Of a DNA stretch of 64,000 nucleotides, positions 24,145-32,568 are shown piece after piece; positions within the stretch are counted from its first letter, which is position 1; every line of letters begins with the position of its first letter. The stretch is from Actinoplanes sp040639655. Its GTDB lineage: Bacteria; Actinomycetota; Actinomycetes; Mycobacteriales; Micromonosporaceae. The translations under genes and the position numbers were made by a program. The stretch spans positions 1 to 64,000 of the forward strand of contig NZ_JBFAAI010000006.1 of assembly GCF_040639655.1 (NCBI RefSeq), in the 5' to 3' direction. The notes under the pieces are model-generated. The model had not been told where the DNA came from and did not search any database. It was given only the letters and a program-made list of their open reading frames with translations.

Positions 24145-24836
24145 TGTTGTCCCCCTGCGAGCTGACCGTCCTTCGCCAGACTGCGCAGGACTGAGGTGAA
24201 GAAGCCGAGGCCGTCCAGCGACGGGCCGGTCAGCGCCTCCACGGCGTGTTCCGGGTGCGGCATGATGCCGACGACGTTGCCGGCCTCGTTGGTGATGCCC
24301 GCGATGTCGCGCTGGGAGCCGTTCGGGTTGCCGTTGATGTAGCGGGCGATGACCCGGCCCTCGGCCTCGAGCGCGTCGAGCGTCCTGGTGTCCGCGACGA
24401 AGCAGCCCTCACCGTTCTTCACCGGGATCAGGATGTCCTGACCGGGGGTGAAGCCGTTGGTCCAGGCGGTGTTGGTGGCCTCGACCTTGAGCCACTGGTC
24501 GCGGTTGCGGAAGTGCAGGTGCTGGTTCCGGGTCAGGGCGCCGGGCAGCAGGTGCGCCTCGCACAGGACCTGGAAACCGTTACAGATGCCGAGCACGGGC
24601 AGACCGCCCCGTGCGGCGTCGATGATGGACTCCATCACCGGCGCGAACCTGGCGATGGCGCCGCAGCGCAGATAGTCGCCGTAAGAGAAACCGCCGGGAA
24701 GGACGACCGCGTCGACGCCGTGCAGATCCGGGTCGCCGTGCCAGAGGCGGACGGCCTCGGCGCCGGCGATCCGGGCGGCGCGGGCGGCGTCCCCGTCGTC
24801 GAGTGAACCCGGGAAGGTGACCACACCGATCCGCAT
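24141..24836 (-). CDS. purQ: FGAM synthase, glutaminase subunit PurQ
   Basis: The 231-residue class I glutamine amidotransferase has the nucleophile elbow GICNGFQVL (Cys near 88) and C-terminal His-Glu of the triad in PHPEHAVE. An early GGFSYGDYLRCGAI loop is also typical. It hydrolyses glutamine and channels ammonia to PurL in the PurSQL complex. It starts two bases after the purS stop and overlaps purL by four bases, a tightly coupled arrangement. Confidence 0.97.
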   Translation of the reverse strand: MRIGVVTFPGSLDDGDAARAARIAGAEAVRLWHGDPDLHGVDAVVLPGGFSYGDYLRCGAIARFAPVMESIIDAARGGLPVLGICNGFQVLCEAHLLPGALTRNQHLHFRNRDQWLKVEATNTAWTNGFTPGQDILIPVKNGEGCFVADTRTLDALEAEGRVIARYINGNPNGSQRDIAGITNEAGNVVGIMPHPEHAVEALTGPSLDGLGFFTSVLRSLAKDGQLAGGQQ

Positions 24837-24838
24837 GG

Positions 24839-25093
24839 TCAGGCGACCTCCGCCGCAGCGCCTTCGACACGGATCTCGAAGTCCTCGATCACCGGGTTGG
24901 CGAGGAGCTTGTCAGCGATCTCACGGGCCCGGTCAAGGTCGGGTTCCCCGGTGAAATCGATCTCGATCCGGCGGCCGATGCGGACAGAAGAGACATCGGT
25001 GACGCCGAGCCGGGGCAGCGCGTTCGCCACCGCTTGACCCTGCGGGTCCAGGATCTCCGGCTTGAGCATGACGTCGACCACGACGCGAGCCAC
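24839..25093 (-). CDS. purS: FGAM synthase, PurS subunit
   Basis: The 84-residue protein (MARVVVDVMLKPEILDPQG ... ADKLLANPVIEDFEI) is the typical PurS, which bridges PurQ and PurL and helps channel ammonia. The start GTG 25093 has AGGAG five bases upstream; longer forms are not protein-like. First gene of the purSQL operon. Confidence 0.95.
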   Translation of the reverse strand: MARVVVDVMLKPEILDPQGQAVANALPRLGVTDVSSVRIGRRIEIDFTGEPDLDRAREIADKLLANPVIEDFEIRVEGAAAEVA

Positions 25094-25224
25094 GGGCACT
25101 CCTGACTGATAGGTGTAAGCAGCCCGAAGCCTACCCGGTGGGGCCCGCGCACGAGCCGGGGGCCGGTGTCGGCAGCCCGACCCGAGCGTCATTTGAGCTG
25201 GGCATGCACGTACGCTGCCGGCCC

Positions 25225-25245
25225 ATCACCCAGTGATATGTATCA
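25225..25245. promoter_or_regulatory. Overlapping palindromes in the purS/protease divergent region
   Basis: ATCAC-CCA-GTGAT (25225-25237) overlaps TGATA-TG-TATCA (25234-25245) inside an AT-rich patch between two divergent genes. It is a plausible operator for purSQL, for the protease, or for both. No clear -35/-10 pair could be assigned. Confidence 0.4.
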
Positions 25246-25328
25246 ATTGGACTCTGCCGCCGGCGGTGAACCCGGCTTAGTTTGCATTCGTCGATCTCGA
25301 TTAACTTTCCCCAGAAGGAGATCTCGAC

Positions 25329-26006
25329 GTGCGCATTCGACTCCTCGCCGCCGTAGCCGGCGCCGTCACCGCACTGGTCGCCCCCGCCGCAGCCCACGCC
25401 GACGAGCCCGTTACCCCGTACATCATCGGAGGCGGCACCGTCTCCTCCGCACCGTGGGCCGCCGCGGTCCTGAGCAACGGAAACTTCACCTGCTCCGGCA
25501 CCATCATCTCGGCGAACTACGTGCTCACCGCCCGGCACTGCGTCAGCGGAACCATGTCGGTACGCGTCGGCAGCGTCAACCGCACCTCGGGCGGCGTCAC
25601 CCGGACCGTGGCGTCCTCGTCCACCCGTTACGACCTGGCCCTGCTGCGTCTGAGCAGCTCGGTCAGCACCACCTACATGCCGCTGTCCAGCGCGTACCCG
25701 CCGGTCGGCTCGACCAACAGCATCTACGGCTGGGGCATGACCTGCTACTCCGGCTGCTCGGCGTCGACCGTGCTGAAGACCGCCACGGTGCGGGTCACCT
25801 CGACCAACCAGACCGACGCGTACGGCGGCCGGGCGATCGGTAGCACCCGCATCAACGGCAACGCGTGGCGTGGTGACTCGGGTGGCCCGCAGGTCTACAA
25901 CGGAGCCCAGGTGGGCGTCGCGTCGACCGCGGACGGCCAGAGCCGCCAGTACTACGGCAGTGTCGCCTACAACCGGGCGTGGATCACCTCGGTGGCCGGC
26001 GTCTAG
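25329..26006 (+). CDS. Secreted trypsin-like serine protease
   Basis: The 225-residue S1-family protease has a signal peptide (to about AHADE near 26), a very short propeptide and the trypsin-type mature N-terminus IIGGG. The triad is His in VLTARHC, Asp in RYDLALLRL and Ser in RGDSGGP. Cysteines FTC/RHC and TCYSGC would give two disulphides. It would act extracellularly, for nutrition or processing. GTG 25329 has AAGGAG seven bases upstream. It is compact compared with streptogrisins and lacks their long pro-region. Confidence 0.92.
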   Translation: MRIRLLAAVAGAVTALVAPAAAHADEPVTPYIIGGGTVSSAPWAAAVLSNGNFTCSGTIISANYVLTARHCVSGTMSVRVGSVNRTSGGVTRTVASSSTRYDLALLRLSSSVSTTYMPLSSAYPPVGSTNSIYGWGMTCYSGCSASTVLKTATVRVTSTNQTDAYGGRAIGSTRINGNAWRGDSGGPQVYNGAQVGVASTADGQSRQYYGSVAYNRAWITSVAGV

Positions 26007-26060
26007 CGGACGGGGGTGTGCGGAGTTCGGGTGCACAGCGCGCCCGGGCTCCGCACGCAC

Positions 26061-27482
26061 TCACAGGATCGGCGCGGGGGCGTACCCGGCGGCCGATGGA
26101 TGCTGAGCCACGATCTCGCCGATCCGCGCGGCAACCGCCTGGACCTGAGCCGGCGCCGCGCCGACGAACGCCGCCCGGTCGGCCACCAGCGAGTCGATCT
26201 CCGCGCGGGAGAGCCGCAGCCGCTCGTCCGCCGCGAGGCGGTCGAAGAGGTCGTTGACCGCCGCACCCTTCTCCCGCATGGCCAGGGCCACGCCGACCGC
26301 GTGCTCCTTGATCACCTCGTGCGCGACCTCCCGGCCGACGCCCTTGCGCACCGCCGCGACCAGCACCTTCGTGGTCGCCAGGAAGGGCAGGAAGCGGTCC
26401 AGCTCGCGGCCGATCACCGCGGGGTACGCCCCGAACTCGTCGAGCACGGTGAGGAACGTCTGGAACAGCCCGTCGGCGGCGAAGAACGCGTCCGGCAGAG
26501 CCACCCGGCGCACCACCGAGCAGGAGACGTCACCCTCGTTCCACTGGTCGCCGGCCAGCTCGCCGACCATCGACAGGTAACCGCGGACGATCACCGCAAG
26601 ACCGTTGACCCGCTCCGACGACCTGGTGTTCATCTTGTGCGGCATCGCCGAGGAGCCGACCTGGCCGGGCTTGAAGCCTTCGGTGACCAGTTCCTGGCCG
26701 ACCATCAGACGGATCGTGGTGGCCAGCGACGACGGGCCCGCAACGATCTGAGCGAGCGCGGAGACCACGTCGAAGTCGAGCGAGCGCGGGTAGACCTGGC
26801 CGACGCTGGACAGCACCCGGGCGAAGCCGAGGTGCTCAGCGACCTTCTTCTCCAGGTCCGCGGCCTTCTCGAAGGAGCCGTCGAAAAGGTCGAGCTGGTC
26901 GGCGGCGGTACCGACCGGGCCCTTGATGCCACGCAGCGGGTAACGGCCGATCAGGTCGTCGAGCCGCTCGTACGCGATGAGCAGCTCCTCGGCGGCCGAG
27001 GCGAACCGCTTGCCGAGCGTGGTGGCCTGCGCCGCGACGTTGTGCGAGCGGCCGGTCATCACCAGGTCGGAATGCTCGACCGCGAGCGCGGCCAGGCGGG
27101 CCAGCGCGGCCACCACGCGGTCACGGATCAGTTCGAGCGAGGCCCGGATCTGCAGCTGCTCGACGTTCTCGGTGAGGTCGCGGGAGGTCATTCCCTTGTG
27201 GATCTGCTCGAAGCCGGCCAGCTCGGAGAACTCCTCGATGCGGGCCTTCACGTCGTGCCGGGTGATCCGCTCGCGTGCGGCGATCGACGCCAGGTCGACC
27301 TGGTCGAGCACCGCCTCGTAGGCCTCGACGGCACCTTCCGGCACGTCCACACCGAGATCACGCTGGGCCTTGAGGACCGCCAGCCAGAGCTTGCGCTCCA
27401 TCCGGATCTTCTCCTCCGGGGACCAGAGGGTGACGAGGTCGGCGGAGGCGTACCGGGCGGCGAGCACGTTCGGGATGGTCAC
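26061..27482 (-). CDS. purB: Adenylosuccinate lyase
   Basis: The 473-residue member of the fumarase/aspartase superfamily carries the signature GSSAMPHKMN (near 262) and upstream THKGMTS-like QIHKGMTSRDLTEN and MTGRSHNVAAQ motifs holding catalytic His residues. It cleaves SAICAR and adenylosuccinate, serving both the IMP pathway and the AMP branch. It overlaps the MFS gene by four bases, so purB is translated from an operon headed by the ArsR-type regulator. Confidence 0.95.
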   Translation of the reverse strand: MTIPNVLAARYASADLVTLWSPEEKIRMERKLWLAVLKAQRDLGVDVPEGAVEAYEAVLDQVDLASIAARERITRHDVKARIEEFSELAGFEQIHKGMTSRDLTENVEQLQIRASLELIRDRVVAALARLAALAVEHSDLVMTGRSHNVAAQATTLGKRFASAAEELLIAYERLDDLIGRYPLRGIKGPVGTAADQLDLFDGSFEKAADLEKKVAEHLGFARVLSSVGQVYPRSLDFDVVSALAQIVAGPSSLATTIRLMVGQELVTEGFKPGQVGSSAMPHKMNTRSSERVNGLAVIVRGYLSMVGELAGDQWNEGDVSCSVVRRVALPDAFFAADGLFQTFLTVLDEFGAYPAVIGRELDRFLPFLATTKVLVAAVRKGVGREVAHEVIKEHAVGVALAMREKGAAVNDLFDRLAADERLRLSRAEIDSLVADRAAFVGAAPAQVQAVAARIGEIVAQHPSAAGYAPAPIL

Positions 27483-28726
27483 GGGACCGATTCTGTCACG
27501 GCCTGGGGCCGGTCCTCCGGCAGCCGGTGACGCAGGGTGCGGACATCACGGCTGGTGAGCATGCCGGCCACGGCCACCGTGGCCACCGCCCCGGCGCCGA
27601 CCAGTGTCGCTTCCAGCCCCACCCCATGGGCGATCGGCCCGACGGCCACCTCACCGACGGGCATCGCGATGAAAGAGCCGACCATGTCGTACGAGTAGAC
27701 GCGCGCCAACCGATCCGCGGGCACGTGCTCCTGCATCGTGGTGTCCCAGGCGACCGCGAACTGCTCCAGCATCACCCCCGCCACGAAGGACACGGCCAGC
27801 AGCGCCCAGAGACGTGGGTAGACACCGAGCACGAACAACTGGAGAGCCATGCCGAAGCAGCTCACCACGCCGACCAGCAGCAACCGGCGCACCCGCAGCC
27901 GGATCGCCAGCAGGCCGCCGACGATCATGCCGACGGTTTCGGCGGCGAGCACCAGACCCCACGCCTGCCGGCCGATCGTCTCGTCGGCGACGGCCGGCCC
28001 GAGCACGTACAACCCGCCGCTCCAGGCGCCGTTGAGAACCGCGAATCCGGCCACCACCACCCAGAGCCAGGTGCGGGAGCGGAACTCCGACCAGCCGATC
28101 CGCAGGTCGGCGAAGACGTTCGGACGTTCGCCGGACGGCTTCGCGGGCGCGGCCACCCGCACCCCGGCGAAGCAGAGCGCGGAGACGAGGAAGGTGGCCG
28201 CGTCGACGGCGAGGCCGACGCCCGGGCTGGTGGTCGCGACCAGCACGCCGGCCAGCGAGGCGCCACCGACCAGGGCGCCGTTGATGGCGATCCGGTGCAG
28301 GGCGTTGGCCGGCAGCCGCACCGCCTCGTCGACGGTCTGCGGCAGCAGTGCCGCGCTGGCCGGCAGGGCGAGTGCACTGGTCATGCCGTTGACCACGGAC
28401 AGCGCGATCAGCAGCGGGATCGTCGCGTTGCCGGTGAGCACCAGGGCGGCGACCACGGCCTGCACCGCCCCGGCGGCCACGCTGGACCCGACCATCAGCA
28501 GGTGGCGTGGCAGCCGGTCGGCCAGCACCCCGCCGAAGAGCAGGAACAGCACGTTCGCCAGGCTGCGGGCGCCGACGACGAGGCCCAGATCCCGGGTCGA
28601 ACCGGTCAGATCGAGGACGGCGAAGGCCAGGGCGATCGGCGCGATCGCGTTGCCGAGCGCATTGACGGTCCGGCCGGCGAGCAGGAAGCGGAACGGGACA
28701 TGACGCAGGGGGGCGAGCGCGTTCAC
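27479..28726 (-). CDS. MFS transporter
   Basis: The 415-residue protein has twelve membrane helices of the major facilitator type and a loop 2-3 motif GGVLADRLPRHLL. The sequence NALGNAIAPIALAFAVLDL at the first helix recalls the MFS drug-exporter group common in actinomycetes. GTG 28726 overlaps the stop of the regulator gene (GTGA). Both the regulator and purB overlap it, giving a three-gene unit. Substrate unknown; a role in purine or nucleoside efflux is suggested only by the purB link. Confidence 0.85.
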   Translation of the reverse strand: MNALAPLRHVPFRFLLAGRTVNALGNAIAPIALAFAVLDLTGSTRDLGLVVGARSLANVLFLLFGGVLADRLPRHLLMVGSSVAAGAVQAVVAALVLTGNATIPLLIALSVVNGMTSALALPASAALLPQTVDEAVRLPANALHRIAINGALVGGASLAGVLVATTSPGVGLAVDAATFLVSALCFAGVRVAAPAKPSGERPNVFADLRIGWSEFRSRTWLWVVVAGFAVLNGAWSGGLYVLGPAVADETIGRQAWGLVLAAETVGMIVGGLLAIRLRVRRLLLVGVVSCFGMALQLFVLGVYPRLWALLAVSFVAGVMLEQFAVAWDTTMQEHVPADRLARVYSYDMVGSFIAMPVGEVAVGPIAHGVGLEATLVGAGAVATVAVAGMLTSRDVRTLRHRLPEDRPQAVTESVP

Positions 28727-29253
28727 TCCGCCTCCTCCTGTCGCAGCTGGAACATCGCCACCGTGGTGCTGGTGCGAACGGTGCCGGGGGTGCGTGGCGG
28801 CCGGGCGGCCCGGTGCAGGTCCTCGACGGCCGCCGAGATCCGGTCGCGGATGCCCAGCCACACGTCGGGGTCGACCCAGAAGTCACCGTCGGCGTATTGG
28901 CCGGCGCCCTCGACGAAGCGGGCGTCCGAGCTGCGCCGGATCAACTCGTGGGCGAGCGTGGCGAGCGCGGCGCGGCGTTGCTCGTCGGACCAGGGTGTAC
29001 GGGGCTCGCTGTGTACGTCGTACCGGTATCTCTTGGCCACACCACCGCGGATCTTCTCCTCGCTGGCCACCACGATCAGTCCGCCGGAGAGAAGGTTGCG
29101 CAGGTGGTAACTGGCGTTGGCATGGGTGAGCCCCAGCTCGCGGGCGACCTCGGCCGCGGTCATCTCGGCGCCGGTCAGCAGCGACATGATCTGCAGCCGG
29201 ACCGGATGGGCCAGCGCTCGGAGCGCAGCCGTCTCGCCATCTCCCAAAGACAT
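28723..29253 (-). CDS. ArsR-type winged-helix regulator
   Basis: The 176-residue protein has an N-terminal winged helix: ETAALRALAHPVRLQIMSLL, then the recognition helix LTHANASYHLRNL, and a wing with KIRGGVAKRYRYD. A C-terminal region of about 100 residues (ALATLAHELIRRS, DVWLGIRDRI) could bind an effector. The ATG at 29253 overlaps the downstream MFS gene at its other end. Its start lies inside a CCAA-N7-TTGG site, which suggests autoregulation. Confidence 0.85.
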   Translation of the reverse strand: MSLGDGETAALRALAHPVRLQIMSLLTGAEMTAAEVARELGLTHANASYHLRNLLSGGLIVVASEEKIRGGVAKRYRYDVHSEPRTPWSDEQRRAALATLAHELIRRSSDARFVEGAGQYADGDFWVDPDVWLGIRDRISAAVEDLHRAARPPRTPGTVRTSTTVAMFQLRQEEAE

Positions 29254-29302
29254 GTTGGGCAGTTTAGGGATACGCCGCCCCGACTGTCCAATGGTTGTTT
29301 GG
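29244..29302. promoter_or_regulatory. Two CCAA-N7-TTGG palindromes at the regulator promoter
   Basis: Identical half-sites in the same spacing occur at 29244-29258, overlapping the regulator start codon, and at 29288-29302. They are 44 bases apart centre to centre, about four helical turns. This is the pattern expected of a dimeric winged-helix repressor binding its own promoter. A wider CTCCCAAA/TTTGGGAG symmetry also spans the pair. Confidence 0.5.
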
Positions 29303-29380
29303 GAGTGGCACACTGCACGGACACGCGGCAATCTCGCTGAAGTTACCGACGAGTAAACCGGCATTTCGAAAGGCTTAGCG

Positions 29381-29833
29381 ATGACTGATTTCAGCCCCGA
29401 GGCGCTCTCCGCGATCGGCCCGAAGGAGTTCACTCAGCTCGTCAAGTCGACGCCGGACTCCAAGATCACTGAGGTGATGGCCTCGGAGAAGCGCACGAAG
29501 ATCCTCGACGAGGTCTTCAACCGGATGCCCACCCTCTTCCGCGCGGACCGGGCCGGCGACACCGCCACCGTGATCCACTGGATCATCACCGGCGGCCCCC
29601 AGGGCGCCTCGGACACCTACGAGACGGTGATCGAGAACGCGACCTGCACCGTGACGAGTACCCCCGTGCGGGAGCCGAAGCTCGCAATGACCATGGACGG
29701 CTTGACCTTCCTCAAGATCGTCTCCGGCACCGGCAACCCGGTGATGCTGTTCATGACCGGGAAGATCAAGACCAAGGGCGACGTCACTCTCGCCACCACC
29801 ATCCCGAAGCTCTTCAACATCCCGAAGGGCTGA
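29381..29833 (+). CDS. SCP2 sterol-binding domain protein
   Basis: The 150-residue protein is a single SCP2-like domain with an N-terminal helix (EALSAIGPKEFTQLV) and the lipid-cavity sheet. A VIHWIITGGPQG segment and a late DGLTFLKIVSGTGNPVMLFM helix match the family, as does GKIKTKGDVTLATTIPKLF, where the final KGD-x-LA motif is typical. It probably binds a hydrophobic ligand or acyl chain in the cytosol. ATG 29381 is preceded by GAAAGG. It is divergent from the ArsR-type regulator. Confidence 0.85.
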   Translation: MTDFSPEALSAIGPKEFTQLVKSTPDSKITEVMASEKRTKILDEVFNRMPTLFRADRAGDTATVIHWIITGGPQGASDTYETVIENATCTVTSTPVREPKLAMTMDGLTFLKIVSGTGNPVMLFMTGKIKTKGDVTLATTIPKLFNIPKG

Positions 29834-29851
29834 AAGCCCCGGCTGCGCGGT

Positions 29852-29882
29852 ACCGCTGTCTCAGCAGCGCTGAGACAGCGGT
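29852..29882. terminator. 14-bp perfect hairpin
   Basis: ACCGCTGTCTCAGC pairs perfectly with GCTGAGACAGCGGT around a three-base loop, between the converging SCP2 and response-regulator genes. Confidence 0.8.
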
Positions 29883-29913
29883 CAGAGCCGGCCGGGGGTG
29901 TGGTGGCCCGGGG

Positions 29914-30558
29914 TCAGAGCAGGCCGTGGTCGCGGGCGTAGATGGCGGCCTGGGTCCGGTCCCGCAGCCCCAGCCGGGACAGGATGTTCGAGACGTGGTT
30001 CTTGACCGTCCCCTCACTTACGAACAGTCGCGTAGCGATCTCGCGGTTCGTGGCACCCCGGGCGATCAGGCGCAGGACGGCCTGTTCCCGCTCGGTCAGG
30101 TCGGTCCGTGGCGTCGTCGGCACCGAGCCGCGGTCCAGCGCCGTGACGAGCCGCTGCAGCACCGCGCTGTCGTGCTGGTCGACACCGGCCCGGGCCAGCC
30201 GGACCGCCCGTGCCAGGTCCTTCGGCGGCAGGTCCTTCAGCAGGTAGCCGCCGGTGCCGGCCCGGAGCGCGCGGACGACGTACTCCTCGTCGTCGAAGGT
30301 CGTCAGCATCAGCACCCGGCAGGCCGGCAGCCGCTCCCGCAGCAGTTCCGCGGCCCGCAGGCCGTCCAGAACCGGCATCCGGACGTCCATCAGCACCACG
30401 TCCGGGTGGGTCGCCAGGGCCAGCTCCACCGCGGCGCGACCGTCCGCGGCGGTGCCCACCACCTCGATGCCCGGCTCGATGCCCAGCAGCGAGGCGATGC
30501 CTTCCCGGATCAGCGCCTGGTCGTCGGCCACCAGCACGCGCACCGGCTCGTCGGTCAT
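29914..30558 (-). CDS. NarL/LuxR-family response regulator
   Basis: The 214-residue protein has a receiver domain with the phospho-acceptor Asp in DVVLMDVRMPVLDG (near 54) and Lys in YLLKDLPPKDL. The C-terminal LuxR helix-turn-helix contains LTEREQAVLRLIARGATNREIATRL and VKNHVSNILSRLGL. It is overlapped by the histidine kinase gene by four bases, so both are made together. The likely target is the adjacent membrane protein at 31987 or its own promoter. Confidence 0.93.
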   Translation of the reverse strand: MTDEPVRVLVADDQALIREGIASLLGIEPGIEVVGTAADGRAAVELALATHPDVVLMDVRMPVLDGLRAAELLRERLPACRVLMLTTFDDEEYVVRALRAGTGGYLLKDLPPKDLARAVRLARAGVDQHDSAVLQRLVTALDRGSVPTTPRTDLTEREQAVLRLIARGATNREIATRLFVSEGTVKNHVSNILSRLGLRDRTQAAIYARDHGLL

Positions 30559-31811
30559 CGGGCCGCTGCCGGGACGCTCGCGGTGATCCGCGTGCCGTGG
30601 CCGGGGCGCGACTCCACCCGTACGCTCCCGCCCAGCGCCGCGAGACGCTCCCGCATCCCGCTCAGGCCGCCGCCCGAGGTGGCCTCCGGCTCGAAGCCGC
30701 GCCCGTCGTCCTCGACCTCGAGCACCGCGTGGTCCCCGGTGCTGCGGACCGCCACCCGGACCAGACCGGCGTCCGCGTGCCGGCGGGCGTTGGTGAGCGC
30801 CTCCTGAGCGACCCGGTACAACGCCTCCGAGCCGGCCCGCCTGAGCACGTCCCGGCCACCGAGCCCTTCCGGGCTGCTGAGCCCCGCCGGGCCGCCAGAG
30901 TTCTCCGCCTCGCCGAGCTTCTCCGCGCCGCTGAGCTTTTCCGGACCGCCGAAGTTCTCCGCGCCGCCGAGATCGAGGACCACCCGGAAATCCGGTTCGT
31001 CGAGCCCTTCGACAAGCGCGTACAAAGCGGTGGCCAGGGAGAACGGCTCGGCTCGGAGGGCGCCGACGGACTCGCGGACCTCCCGCAGGGCACGTGCCGC
31101 CGCCCGGCGCGCGTCAGCGACCGCACGATCCGCCGTCGCCGGGTCCAGCTCCCGGAACGCCTCGGCCTTCGCCAGCTGCACGCCGATCGCGGTCAGGTGG
31201 TGGCCGACGCTGTCGTGGATGTCGCGGGCCATCCGGTTCCGCTCACTCGCCGCGCTCAGTTCGGCGACCCGCTGCTGCGTCGCCGTCAGCTCCTCCACCA
31301 GCCGTTCCGCCTGCAATCGGCTACGCCGTTGCTCGACGGCGACCGCGGCGGTGGCAACGGTCAGGACCAGGCCGATGAAGAGCATGAACAGCTCGGAGAC
31401 GACCTGCGGATCGGTCCGGCCGCCGGTGACCGTACTGGCCCGGGTCAGCGCCATCACCAGATAGAACACCGCGAACCCGATCCCGGCGGACCGGCCCAGC
31501 CAGAAGTACGCGAAGAACGGCACCAGTACGAACAGGGCGCGGGAGAACCCGGCACCGTCGGCCGCGTTCACGACCTCCAGCAGCACGATCCGGACCAGCA
31601 GCAACCCGACCGACCAGCGCCGGGTCCGTGGCCGTCTCCAGTCCACCTGTTCGACCACGAGCAGGGCGGCCAGGCCACCGACGAAGAGCGCGAGCTCGCC
31701 GCCGGACCAGTCCGGGGCCAGGCCCGCGCCGGCGTAGTAAAGGCCGGTGAGCATGACGGCGACATAGAGAAGCGAGGCCATCCAGCGCAGCGGCGGAGTA
31801 TCCACAGCCAT
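30555..31811 (-). CDS. DesK/NarX-type sensor histidine kinase with a hexapeptide-repeat insertion
   Basis: The 418-residue kinase has an N-terminal half with about six membrane helices and no large extracellular sensor. A HisKA_3 dimerisation helix follows with the phospho-His in ARDIHDSVGHHL, then an HATPase with the N-box QEALTNARRHA and DDGRGF/GGGLSGMRERL loops. Between the last HisKA_3-side strand and the N-box helix is an extra stretch of about 36 residues made of six hexapeptides. It pairs with the overlapping response regulator. Signal unknown; membrane-derived cues are usual for this type. Confidence 0.92.
   Translation of the reverse strand: MAVDTPPLRWMASLLYVAVMLTGLYYAGAGLAPDWSGGELALFVGGLAALLVVEQVDWRRPRTRRWSVGLLLVRIVLLEVVNAADGAGFSRALFVLVPFFAYFWLGRSAGIGFAVFYLVMALTRASTVTGGRTDPQVVSELFMLFIGLVLTVATAAVAVEQRRSRLQAERLVEELTATQQRVAELSAASERNRMARDIHDSVGHHLTAIGVQLAKAEAFRELDPATADRAVADARRAAARALREVRESVGALRAEPFSLATALYALVEGLDEPDFRVVLDLGGAENFGGPEKLSGAEKLGEAENSGGPAGLSSPEGLGGRDVLRRAGSEALYRVAQEALTNARRHADAGLVRVAVRSTGDHAVLEVEDDGRGFEPEATSGGGLSGMRERLAALGGSVRVESRPGHGTRITASVPAAAR
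30855..30962 (-). repeat. Six 18-bp repeats encoding hexapeptides within the histidine kinase
   Basis: The coding strand gives AENFGG, PEKLSG, AEKLGE, AENSGG, PAGLSS and PEGLGG in tandem. Consensus is (A/P)-E-(N/K/G)-(F/L/S)-(G/S)-x. In-frame expansions or contractions would change the length of a loop beside the ATP site. Confidence 0.8.
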
Positions 31812-31986
31812 GACGCCACGCTAGGTGACCGCCACCCGGCCGGACCACCGCCGCGACTGATGTCTGGCCACAGGTCATGTGCCGTTCGGACGTCGCGGCG
31901 GGGAGAGAGGCGCCACGCGGCACTGTCCTCGGCCGGGGTGGTCGCGCCAACGTTTCCGGCATCCGCTGGAACGAAGGAGCCGTACC

Positions 31987-32568
31987 GTGTCCGACCGCTT
32001 GCTCTATCGTCTTGCCGCCCTGGCCGGGTTCGCCGGTGGCGGTCTCACCCTGGTGGCCGTCGCCCGCCGGGCCGGACTGATTCCGGAGAACGCCTTCACC
32101 CACGCCCTCGCTCCGCCGGCCACCGCCCTGCTGCTGCTCACCCTGACCGCGTTCTACCTGTGTCAGCGGCGCGAGGCCGGACGGCTCGGCCTGGCCGGGT
32201 TCGTGCTGAACCACCTGGGACTGAGCGGGCTCTTCGCCATCGAGTTCCTCACCCACGCGGTCCTGCAGTATCTGGACCCGGCGGCCCGGGAGGCGGTGCT
32301 CACCGGGCCGGGACGGCCGTACTTCCTGGTGGTGGCCCTCGTCTTCATGGTCGGCGTGCTGCTCTTCGGCATCGCGTCGTGGCGCGCCGGCGTGCTGCCA
32401 CGCGGCGCGCTCACGTTGTACGTCGCCGGCCTCTGCACGGCCGCGCTGCGTACCTCGGTCCCGGAATGGGCCTACCTGGGCGGGCTGGTCGCCGGGTCCG
32501 CGGGCGTCCTGTGGCTGTCGGTCACGCTGCTGCGGGACGCCACGCGGCCGGCGCTCGTCACAGCGTGA
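31987..32568 (+). CDS. Multi-pass membrane protein, DUF4386-like
   Basis: The 193-residue protein has about six membrane helices with very few polar loops (LYRLAALAGFAGGGLTLVAV, PATALLLLTLTAFYL, YFLVVALVFMVGVLLFG). The overall pattern resembles DUF4386-type integral membrane proteins, but the match is not certain. GTG 31987 is chosen from context. It is divergent from the histidine kinase and may be controlled by it. Its last 11 bases overlap the end of purD on the other strand. Confidence 0.7.
   Translation: MSDRLLYRLAALAGFAGGGLTLVAVARRAGLIPENAFTHALAPPATALLLLTLTAFYLCQRREAGRLGLAGFVLNHLGLSGLFAIEFLTHAVLQYLDPAAREAVLTGPGRPYFLVVALVFMVGVLLFGIASWRAGVLPRGALTLYVAGLCTAALRTSVPEWAYLGGLVAGSAGVLWLSVTLLRDATRPALVTA

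Noticed and set aside
21781..24165. Very long + strand frame opposite purL
   Set aside because: Shadow of a certain PurL gene; no start signal or family match.
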